Source of the DNA: Chloroflexota bacterium
GTDB taxonomy: Bacteria > Chloroflexota > UBA6077 > FW602-bin22 > JACQUS01
Assembly (NCBI GenBank): GCA_016210125.1
Contig: JACQUS010000255.1
Span: forward strand, 1 to 16,469
Direction of reading: 5' to 3'
DNA length: 16,469 bases
The notes under the pieces are model-generated. The model was not told the origin of the DNA. It saw only the letters and a list, made by a program, of their open reading frames with translations, and did not search any database. Both the position numbers and the translations under genes were made by a program. Shown here one piece after another: positions 7,103 to 13,589 of the stretch (position 1 is its first letter; each line of letters begins with the position of its first letter).

Positions 7103-7160
7103 CAAAGGGGGCTTCGCGCCCTTTGAGGAACCTTCCTGGGGAGGGGCGGGGCCGCCCGCC
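7103..7160 (+). other. Two intergenic hairpins between the DUF4387 and isochorismatase-like genes
   Basis: The first hairpin (7103-7125) has a 7-bp CAAAGGG/CCCTTTG stem, then a G-G mismatch and two more pairs around a TTC loop. The second (7145-7160) has a perfect 6-bp GGCGGG/CCCGCC stem with a GCCG loop. No T-run follows either one, so they are not classical intrinsic terminators. They could act as an attenuator, an mRNA processing or stability element, or copies of a dispersed palindromic repeat. They occupy much of the 141-bp gap (7074-7214) and are the only obvious break within the otherwise tightly packed cluster before 13415. Confidence 0.45.
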
Positions 7161-7214
7161 GGGGCGATTCTCAGGAGAGCGCCGCGGGCGCGTCATGCGC
7201 GAACGGAGGGTGCG

Positions 7215-7853
7215 TTGGCCTTCGATCGGACAGCGCTGCTGCTGACGGGTTTTCAAAATGACTTCTGCCATCCGCGCGGCGCGCTCGCCAGCGCCGGGCG
7301 AGACATCGGCATGATCGAGCGTATGCTCCCGGCGACGCAGCGCCTTCTCGCGGCGGCGCGCGACGCCGGACTGATCGTGCTGCACGTCGCCGAGCTCGCC
7401 TTGGCCGGCGGTCTCTCAGACTCGAAGGCCTGGGCGCAGCGCCGCGCTGCAGCGGACGGCGCCGGGCAGGTGGCCCTGGAGAGGACCTGGGGGCAGCGCT
7501 TCCTCGAAGGCTTTGAGCCCAGGCCCGACGAGCTGGCTGTGACCCGCTTCCGCCCGACGAGCCTGTCGGACGCGCGCACCGAGGTGCTCCTACGGTCGAG
7601 CGGCGCGCGTCGGCTCGTGGTCGCCGGCGTCGAGACGCACCTGGCGGTGCTGGCCACCGTCGTCGACGCCGCCTGCCGCGACTACGAGGTGCTCGTGCCG
7701 GCAGACTGCATCGCCGGCACGCGGCCCGACCTGCACGACGCGACGCTGGCGCTCCTGCCGACGTGGGCGACCATCGTCACGTCCGCGGACCTCGCCGTGC
7801 AGTGGTCGGCGCCGGCCGGAGGTCGGAGCGCAGCGGGTGAACGACAGGGCTAG
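7215..7853 (+). CDS. Isochorismatase-fold protein lacking the catalytic triad (probable pseudoenzyme)
   Basis: The 212 residues follow the isochorismatase/cysteine-hydrolase fold from end to end: LLLTGFQNDFCHPRG, a GLIVLHV strand, the L..LRSSGARRLVVAGVETH segment and the DYEVLVPADCIAG segment. Each of the three canonical catalytic positions is changed. The Asp of the usual DxQNDF motif is Gly12 (TGFQNDF), the Lys before the Ser/Phe loop is Arg111 (VTRFRPTSL), and the nucleophilic Cys is Ala144 (ETHLAVLAT). The neighbouring paralogue keeps all three. True isochorismatases also lack the Cys but keep Asp and Lys, so this protein is probably not one of them. A regulatory, binding or heteromeric-subunit role is inferred. 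The TTG start at 7215 is chosen because GGAGGG lies 4 nt upstream and no ATG or GTG in frame fits better. Confidence 0.88.
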   Translation: MAFDRTALLLTGFQNDFCHPRGALASAGRDIGMIERMLPATQRLLAAARDAGLIVLHVAELALAGGLSDSKAWAQRRAAADGAGQVALERTWGQRFLEGFEPRPDELAVTRFRPTSLSDARTEVLLRSSGARRLVVAGVETHLAVLATVVDAACRDYEVLVPADCIAGTRPDLHDATLALLPTWATIVTSADLAVQWSAPAGGRSAAGERQG

Positions 7854-7913
7854 CGTAAGCGCGAGCGACTCCTGTACGATGTTGGCCCACGAGGCCCGGC
7901 GGGGAGGGACACG

Positions 7914-8597
7914 GTGAAGAGCATCTGGGGCAAGCCAGTCTGCGAGGACCTCGGCGAGCTGGTTGACCCGGCGCGCACGGCGCTGGTGGTCATCGACATC
8001 CAGAATGACTTCGTCCATCCGGACGGCTACTATGGGCAGATCGGCAAGGACCTCTCGCAGATGCAAGAGATCCTGCCGCGCGTTGTCGCGCTGCTGGAGG
8101 GCGCGCGGCAGGCCGGGGTCATGGTCATCTGGGTCCAGCAGACGCTGCTGCCGAATGCCAGGGCCGACTCGCCGTCGTGGCTGCGCCGGCGCACGCGCGG
8201 CACGATGCCCCCCGAGTGGACGTTGGAGGGCTCGTGGGGCGAGGACTTCATCGCGCCGCTGCGCCCGCGCCCGGGCGAGCCGATCGTCAAGAAGCACCGC
8301 TCCAGCGCCTTTGTCGGCACGAGCCTCGACCTGCTGCTGCGGTCGAACGAGATCGAGTCGCTGGTCCTCACCGGCGTCGTGACGCAGGGGTGTGTCGAGT
8401 CGACGGGGCGCGACGCCACGTTCCACGACTACTACGTCGTGCTCGTGCGCGACTGCGTCGGCACGATCGACCGCGAGCTGCACGCGGCGTCGATGATCTG
8501 CCAGAGCACGCGCTACGACTTCGCGGACTCCGAGGCGATCCTGGCGGAGTGGGCGCGGGCCGGCGCGCGGACGCCGCTGCGCGCCGGCGCACGGTAG
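7914..8597 (+). CDS. Isochorismatase-family cysteine amidohydrolase
   Basis: The 227 residues form an intact cysteine hydrolase of the isochorismatase superfamily, which includes nicotinamidase, N-carbamoylsarcosine amidohydrolase, biuret hydrolase and RutB. The triad is complete: D28 in VIDIQNDF, K127 in IVKKHRSSAF and C160 in GVVTQGCVEST. The GCVEST-RDATFHDY-VVLV block and the GSW motif look closest to the ureidoacrylate/biuret-type amidohydrolases, although I cannot fix the substrate. These enzymes hydrolyse amide or carbamoyl bonds in the cytoplasm through a thioester intermediate. The GTG start follows a GGGGAGGGA ribosome site. It lies 60 bp after its degenerate paralogue and 40 bp before livG. 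This suggests a product of imported amide or ureide is its substrate. Confidence 0.93.
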   Translation: MKSIWGKPVCEDLGELVDPARTALVVIDIQNDFVHPDGYYGQIGKDLSQMQEILPRVVALLEGARQAGVMVIWVQQTLLPNARADSPSWLRRRTRGTMPPEWTLEGSWGEDFIAPLRPRPGEPIVKKHRSSAFVGTSLDLLLRSNEIESLVLTGVVTQGCVESTGRDATFHDYYVVLVRDCVGTIDRELHAASMICQSTRYDFADSEAILAEWARAGARTPLRAGAR

Positions 8598-8637
8598 CCG
8601 GAGCGCCGCTGTACGGCGGACGGCAAGGGGACGATCC

Positions 8638-9468
8638 ATGGCGGCGGTCGAAGGCGGCGCCCCAGCGCCGGGTGTGAGCGGGCCGGCTGATGGTCCGAAC
8701 GGGGCCGGCTCCTTGCTGGCCCTCGCCGGCCTCGGCAAGCGCTTCGGCGGGCTCGAGGCGCTCGCGGACGTCGCGCTCGAGGTCCCGCCCCGCCAGGTGA
8801 CCGCCATCATCGGGCCGAACGGCGCTGGCAAGACCACGCTGTTCAACCTTGTCACCGGCGACCTCAAGCCCACCGCCGGCACCGTGCACTTCAAGGGCGT
8901 CGACGTGACCGGCTGGGAGGCGCATCGCATCTGCGCGCTCGGCATGGCGCGCACCTTCCAGAGCCCGCGGCTCTTCGAGAACCTCAACGTCATTGAGAAT
9001 GTCATCGCGGCGCGCTTCGTGCGCACGCGCAGCTCGCTGGTCGAGTCGCTGCTCGGCGTGGGGCGCTCGCGCGCCGAGCACGCGCGCAGCGTCGCGATGG
9101 CCGAGGAGCTGCTGCGGTCGGTCGAGATCTGGCACCACCGGGGACACATGCCCAAGGAACTGCCCTATGGCGACCGGCGTCGGCTGGAGATCGCCCGCGC
9201 GCTGGCCACGGAGCCGGAGCTGATCCTCATGGACGAGCCAACGGCGGGCATGATCCCCAGCGAGGCTGCCGAGCTGATGGCGTTGATCCGCACGCTCGTC
9301 GACGACGGGCGGACGGTGCTGCTGATCGAGCACAACATGAACGTCGTCATGGCCATCTCCGACTCGATCATGGTGCTGAACTTCGGCCGCAAGATCGCCG
9401 AGGGCCCGCCGGCGCAGGTCCAGCAGGACGCGAAGGTGCTCGAGGCGTACCTCGGAGTCGAGGCATGA
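8638..9468 (+). CDS. livG: Branched-chain amino-acid-type ABC transporter ATPase LivG
   Basis: This 276-residue ATPase is of the LivG type. Walker A is GPNGAGKTT (K65), the signature motif is a degenerate LPYGDRR (175-181, as usual in LivG), and Walker B is LILMDEP (D199/E200). These are followed by TAGMIPSEA and the switch histidine in LLIEHNMN. The PRLFENLNVIENV block is typical of LivG. The first ~25 residues are a low-complexity Gly/Ala/Pro extension before the conserved LLALAGLGKRFGG start, so an internal start cannot be excluded. The stop overlaps the livF start (ATGA), showing translational coupling. It powers import together with LivF, LivH, LivM and the binding protein downstream. 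LivFGHMK-type systems carry many substrates besides leucine, including urea, amides and aromatic acids. Confidence 0.95.
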   Translation: MAAVEGGAPAPGVSGPADGPNGAGSLLALAGLGKRFGGLEALADVALEVPPRQVTAIIGPNGAGKTTLFNLVTGDLKPTAGTVHFKGVDVTGWEAHRICALGMARTFQSPRLFENLNVIENVIAARFVRTRSSLVESLLGVGRSRAEHARSVAMAEELLRSVEIWHHRGHMPKELPYGDRRRLEIARALATEPELILMDEPTAGMIPSEAAELMALIRTLVDDGRTVLLIEHNMNVVMAISDSIMVLNFGRKIAEGPPAQVQQDAKVLEAYLGVEA

Positions 9469-10190
9469 GCGCCTTACTCAAGGTCACCGGCCTGCACGTC
9501 GCGTACGGCCCGGCGCGCGTGATCCACGGCGTGGACCTGGAGATCAACAGCGGCGAGATTCGCGCGCTCCTCGGCGCCAACGGCGCCGGCAAGACGACGA
9601 TCCTCAAGGCCATCCTCGGGCTGGTGCGCGCCGCGCAGGGGGCCATCGAGTTCCCCGAGGGCCGGCTCGTGCGTGGGCTGCCGCCGCACAAGATCGCGGC
9701 GCTGGGCATCGGCTGGGTGCCGGAAGGGCGCCAGGTCTTCTCGACGCTCTCGGTCTACGACAACCTGCTCATGGGCGCGTTCAACGAGCACGACCAGCAG
9801 AAGGTGCAGCAGCGCATCGAGGAGATGTACAAGCTCTTCCCGATCATCGAGACGCGGCGGGGCCAAATCGCCGGCTCGCTCAGCGGCGGCGAGCAGCAGA
9901 TGCTGGCCATCGCCCGCGCGCTGATGTCCGCGCCGACGCTGCTGCTGATGGACGAGCCATCCCTGGGCCTCGCGCCGCGCCTCGTGCGCGACGTGTTCGA
10001 GCTGGTCAGGACGATCAACCAGCGCGGCGTGAGCATCCTGATGGTCGAGCAGAACGCGCGGCAGGCACTCCGGGTAGCAAACTGGGCCTACCTGCTGGAG
10101 GGCGGGCACATCGTCGGCAGCGGCACCCCGACGCAGATCGAGCAGAGCGATGCGATCAAGCGCGCCTATATCGGCCGGCAGGCGAGCTGA
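9465..10190 (+). CDS. livF: Branched-chain amino-acid-type ABC transporter ATPase LivF
   Basis: The 241 residues are a canonical LivF ATPase. Walker A is GANGAGKTT (K43), the signature LSGGEQQ starts at residue 139, Walker B is LLLMDEPSLGLAP (D163/E164), and the switch region reads ILMVEQNARQAL. The IGWVPEGRQVFSTLSVYDNL segment is diagnostic for LivF. The start codon overlaps livG by 4 bp, and livH begins 15 bp after the stop, within one operon. Nothing in the sequence suggests loss of activity. Confidence 0.96.
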   Translation: MSALLKVTGLHVAYGPARVIHGVDLEINSGEIRALLGANGAGKTTILKAILGLVRAAQGAIEFPEGRLVRGLPPHKIAALGIGWVPEGRQVFSTLSVYDNLLMGAFNEHDQQKVQQRIEEMYKLFPIIETRRGQIAGSLSGGEQQMLAIARALMSAPTLLLMDEPSLGLAPRLVRDVFELVRTINQRGVSILMVEQNARQALRVANWAYLLEGGHIVGSGTPTQIEQSDAIKRAYIGRQAS

Positions 10191-10205
10191 GAGGGATTCG
10201 GCGCC

Positions 10206-11075
10206 ATGGAGCAGTTTTTCCAGCAGGTGGTCAACGGCGTGATGGTCGGCAGCTCGTATGCCATCGTCGCGCTGGGCTTCGGGCTGACGTTCAGCGTCAT
10301 GCACGTGCTCAACCTCGCCCACCCGGAGACGGCGATGGTCGGCGCGTTCGCCGCGTTCGTCGTGGCGACGCTGTTCACGACCAACCTGCTGGTCGTCATC
10401 CCACTCGCGGTGCTAGCGGCGCTGCTGGCCGGGCTGCTGATCGAGCGCCTGGCCATCCGGCCGACGCGCGGTCGGCACATCCTCACCTCGTTCATCGCCA
10501 CGGGCGGGCTGAGCATCGTCATGCAGAACGGCGCGCAGCGCATCTTCGGCGTCGACCCGGTGCGCGTCGCGGTGCAGGTCGAGGGCGTACAGACGGTGGG
10601 CGGGGTCATCGCCAGCAACATGCAGCTCATGACCTTCGGCCTGGCCGTGGCCATGATGGTCGGCGCGCGGTACTACGTGCGCAACACGCGCTGGGGCCGC
10701 GCCACGCGGGCCGTCTCGGAAAAGCACGAGGTCGCTCAAGCGCTCGGCGTGGACATCAACCGCGTCTCGCAGCTCACGGTGGGCCTGTCGACGGCCATGG
10801 CCGGGGCGGCCGGCGTGAGCCTGGCGCTGCTGCACTCCCAGGCGACGCCGTTCATGGGCGCGATCTTCGGCACCAAGTCGTTCGTCTGCATGCTCGTCGC
10901 CGGCAACCGGCACATCGAAGGCATCATGTTCGTCGGCATCCTGCTCGGCGTGCTCGAGGCCCTCGTCGCGGGCTACATCTCGGCCAGTCTGCGCGACATG
11001 GTGGCCTTCGGCATCCTGGTGCTGGTGCTCTATCTGCGTCCGGCCGGCATCTTCGGCTCGTACGAGCACGACTAG
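10206..11075 (+). CDS. livH: Branched-chain amino-acid-type ABC transporter permease LivH
   Basis: This is a 289-residue integral membrane permease with about eight hydrophobic segments. It opens with the LivH-typical NGVMVGSSYAIVALGFGLTF helix and the MHVLNLAHPE motif. The cytoplasmic coupling loop around residues 168-185 (AVSEKHEVAQALGVDINRV) contacts the ATPases. The C-terminal FGILVLVLYLRPAGIFG is standard for the family. The ATG is preceded by GAGAGGGATT. It pairs with LivM to form the membrane channel. The His-Pro-Glu after LNLA replaces the more usual His-Gly-Glu; the effect is unknown. Confidence 0.95.
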   Translation: MEQFFQQVVNGVMVGSSYAIVALGFGLTFSVMHVLNLAHPETAMVGAFAAFVVATLFTTNLLVVIPLAVLAALLAGLLIERLAIRPTRGRHILTSFIATGGLSIVMQNGAQRIFGVDPVRVAVQVEGVQTVGGVIASNMQLMTFGLAVAMMVGARYYVRNTRWGRATRAVSEKHEVAQALGVDINRVSQLTVGLSTAMAGAAGVSLALLHSQATPFMGAIFGTKSFVCMLVAGNRHIEGIMFVGILLGVLEALVAGYISASLRDMVAFGILVLVLYLRPAGIFGSYEHD

Positions 11076-11090
11076 AGGGAAGGTCCCCGC

Positions 11091-12014
11091 ATGCCTCTCG
11101 CGGACATCTCGCTGGCGTACTGGAACACGGTGCTGATCTTCGCCGGCTATATCGCCATCATCACGCTCGGCCAGTACGTCAGCATGTCCAGCGGCTCGCT
11201 CTCGGTCGCCCACGCGGCGATGGCCGGCGCCGGTGCGTACACGGGCGGGCTGCTCACGCGCGACTTCGGCGCCCCGCTGCCGATCGCCATGCTCGGCGGC
11301 GCGCTCGTGGGTTTCGTCTTCGGCATCGTCCTCGGCTTTCTCAGCGTGCGCCTGCACCTGCTCGTTGCCGGGCTTATGACGTTGGCCTACAGCGAGGTGA
11401 TGGTCGTCGTCGCCTTCAGTCTCGACTACCTTGGCGGAGCGAACGGACTGACCGGCGTTCCAGCGCTCACGAGCTTCTGGCTAGTCTACCTCATGTTGGC
11501 GGTGCTCGTGCTGGCGATCTGGCGCTACGACACCTCGCGCCTGGGCTACGCCGCGCGCGCCTGCCGCGACGATCCGCGCGCGGCGGCGGCGATGGGCATC
11601 AACGTCGCCTGGGTCAAGAGCTTGACGTTCGCCCTCGGCGCGGCCGTCGCGGCGCTGGGCGGCGTGCTGCGCATCCACTACACGCTCGTCGAGACACCCG
11701 ACGGCCTGGGCTTCTACCAGGGGATGAACTTCCTGATCCTGGCGGTCTTCGGCGGCTCGTACGTCGTCTGGGGCGCGGTGTTCGGCGGGTTCACGCTGAC
11801 CGTGCTGCCGGAGATCCTGCGTTTCTCGGCCGCCGATCGCTACATCCTGTACGGCGCCGTGCTGACGGTCATCATCATCGTGCGCCCGCAGGGCGTGATC
11901 ACGCGCGTCCCGCTCGGCGCCGACGGAGGCGCGCGCTGGGCCTGGCGACTGCGGAAGCGGCTGATGGCGCGTCTCGTGGCCGGTGGAGCGAAGAGGCCCG
12001 GCGAAGAGCGGTGA
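11091..12014 (+). CDS. livM: Branched-chain amino-acid-type ABC transporter permease LivM
   Basis: The 307-residue LivM-type permease has eight or so membrane helices. Family landmarks are SLSVAHAAMAGAGAYTGG near residue 40, the LRLHLLVAGLMTLAYSEV-like block, and LTGVPALTS after a hydrophilic loop. The coupling loop (RACRDDPRAAAAMGINV at about 156-172) and the terminal YGAVLTVIIIVRPQGVI are also present. The ATG lies 15 bp after livH with GAGGGAAGG upstream. The C-terminal ~35 residues are Arg/Gly-rich and more variable than the rest. It is followed by a 101-bp gap before the binding-protein gene. Confidence 0.95.
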   Translation: MPLADISLAYWNTVLIFAGYIAIITLGQYVSMSSGSLSVAHAAMAGAGAYTGGLLTRDFGAPLPIAMLGGALVGFVFGIVLGFLSVRLHLLVAGLMTLAYSEVMVVVAFSLDYLGGANGLTGVPALTSFWLVYLMLAVLVLAIWRYDTSRLGYAARACRDDPRAAAAMGINVAWVKSLTFALGAAVAALGGVLRIHYTLVETPDGLGFYQGMNFLILAVFGGSYVVWGAVFGGFTLTVLPEILRFSAADRYILYGAVLTVIIIVRPQGVITRVPLGADGGARWAWRLRKRLMARLVAGGAKRPGEER

Positions 12015-12115
12015 GCGGCGTGCGATCGTCGGGCAGTGCAGAGCCCCGAGCGGCGGCAGCGCCGTTGCGCGGGCGAACGTTGGCCACAGCGGAGCATAGC
12101 TTGGGGAGGGGACCT

Positions 12116-13414
12116 GTGTTGCGACTTGCCGTCGTGTCCGCGCTTATTGGACTGCTCGTTCTGACCGCCTGCCAGAGCCCGGCGCCGGCGGCTCAGCAGC
12201 CGGCTGTGCCGGGGCCGGCTCCGGCCGCGCCCGCGCCGGCCCCGGCCGCGGCGAAGGCCGAGGCCCCGGCCAAGGCCGCGCAGCCGGCGGCGAAGCCGGC
12301 GCAGCCCGCCGCCGCCAAGCCGGCCGCGGAGGCCAAGGAGGTGCACCTCTACAGCGTCGACGCCCAGACCGCCCAGTCGGCCACGTTCGGCAAGCGCACG
12401 CGCGACGGCGTGCTGCTCCGCGCGAAGAAGATCAACGCCGAGGGCGGCTTCAAGGACAGCGCCGGGACTACGTACCGGATCAAGGTCACATCGGAGGACA
12501 TGGCCAACTCGCGCGAGCAGGCGATTGCGCTGTTCCGCAAGGGCGCGTCCGACCCGAGCGTGATGGGCGTCATCGGGCCAACGCCGTCGACCGGCTTCGT
12601 GCCCATCGTGCCCGTCGCCGGCCAGCTCAAGCTGCCGGTCATGGCCACCGGCGCCGGCGCGGCGATCAAGGAGTGGAACCCGTACACCTACCGGCTGAAC
12701 GTGGTGCCGGAGGTCGCGACGCCGCTCATGATGAAGTTCCTCAAGGAGAAGTACGACATCAAGCGGCTGGCGATCATCTACGACATCACGCAGGACGGCA
12801 ACCGCACTGACGCGGAGATCATCCGCGACCTCGGGCCGAAGCTGGGCTACGAGGTGGTCGCCTTCGAGGCCTTCCGCGCCGGCGACACCGACCTGCGCCC
12901 GCAGCTCACCAAGATCAAGGCGGCGAACCCGGACTGGATCGCCTACAACGAGCCGGCCGAGGACATGGCGCGCGCGCTGAACCAGGCCTACGAGCTGGGC
13001 CTCGGCGACAAGCAGAAGGTCACAGGCTTCGGCCAGTTCGACAACAACCCGGTCGTCTGGGACCTGACCAACGGCAAGCCGGTGGGCGGCTTTAGCTGGA
13101 CCTCAGCCGTCGACGTGTCCAGCGACTCCGCGGAGATGAAGGCCTACGTCGACGACTACCGCCGCGAGTACAACGAGGCGCCGACGATCTTCTCGCTCTA
13201 TGGCCACGACGCGCTCGGCGTGTACATCGACGCGGTCAAGCGCGCCGGCACGGGCAGCGACCGCGAGAAGGTCAACGCCGCGCTGCGCCAGACGAAGGGC
13301 CTCAAGGGCCTGGCCACGAACGCCACGTTCGAGGCCGGCAACGGCGAGAACCGCACGCCGCTCATCAAGATCACGCGCACGACCGGCAAGCAGAAGTCCG
13401 AGGAGGTCAAGTAG
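12116..13414 (+). CDS. livK: Extracellular solute-binding lipoprotein of the Liv transporter
   Basis: From the GTG at 12116 the product is 432 residues with a clear lipoprotein signal. The segment MLRLAVVSALIGLLVLTAC places the lipidated Cys at residue 19 (lipobox LTAC). A mature low-complexity linker of Ala, Pro, Lys and Gln (~20-75) tethers a type-1 periplasmic-binding fold (~76-432, Peripla_BP_6 class) with VIGPTPSTGFVPI and RLAIIYDITQDGN blocks. This start is preferred over an upstream in-frame GTG at 12011 because it gives a proper signal peptide and has GGGGAGGGG 5 nt upstream; the longer form would bury the signal behind 35 Arg/Ala/Gly-rich residues. It captures the ligand for LivFGHM. 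The ligand is unknown, and the family ranges from leucine to urea and aromatic acids. It closes the operon before a strong terminator-like hairpin. Confidence 0.93.
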   Translation: MLRLAVVSALIGLLVLTACQSPAPAAQQPAVPGPAPAAPAPAPAAAKAEAPAKAAQPAAKPAQPAAAKPAAEAKEVHLYSVDAQTAQSATFGKRTRDGVLLRAKKINAEGGFKDSAGTTYRIKVTSEDMANSREQAIALFRKGASDPSVMGVIGPTPSTGFVPIVPVAGQLKLPVMATGAGAAIKEWNPYTYRLNVVPEVATPLMMKFLKEKYDIKRLAIIYDITQDGNRTDAEIIRDLGPKLGYEVVAFEAFRAGDTDLRPQLTKIKAANPDWIAYNEPAEDMARALNQAYELGLGDKQKVTGFGQFDNNPVVWDLTNGKPVGGFSWTSAVDVSSDSAEMKAYVDDYRREYNEAPTIFSLYGHDALGVYIDAVKRAGTGSDREKVNAALRQTKGLKGLATNATFEAGNGENRTPLIKITRTTGKQKSEEVK

Positions 13415-13496
13415 GCACGACGCGTCTCTGGGCCACGCGCGACTCGCGCGCGCTGGCCGCGCACCGCTCGCCAGGTACAGCCGCGGCGTCCGCAGC

Positions 13497-13537
13497 GAAG
13501 GCGGCCGATGGCTCTTCAGCCGCAGGCCGCCTTCCTT
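13497..13537 (+). terminator. Strong terminator-like hairpin after the solute-binding protein gene
   Basis: Perfect 10-bp arms GAAGGCGGCC (13497-13506) and GGCCGCCTTC (13525-13534) enclose a second 4-bp stem (GGCT/AGCC) with a CTTC loop, then CTTT follows. The hairpin starts 82 bp after the binding-protein stop and ends 55 bp before hyuB. It would terminate the liv operon or reduce expression of hyuBA relative to it. The T-run is short, so partial read-through is possible. The rest of the 175-bp gap (13415-13589) shows nothing recognisable. Confidence 0.7.
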
Positions 13538-13589
13538 TGCGCCACGGCCGGCGGTGCAAGCTGCCTGATCTACGTCACGGGGGTCGCGC

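Noticed and set aside
7103..7160. Calling the two hairpins an intrinsic terminator
   Set aside because: Neither is followed by a T-run, and all downstream genes remain co-directional with short gaps, so they are recorded only as structured elements.
7590..9155. Minus-strand 521-codon open frame opposite the isochorismatases and livG
   Set aside because: It is covered by three well-supported plus-strand genes and shows only low-complexity Arg/Ala-rich sequence.
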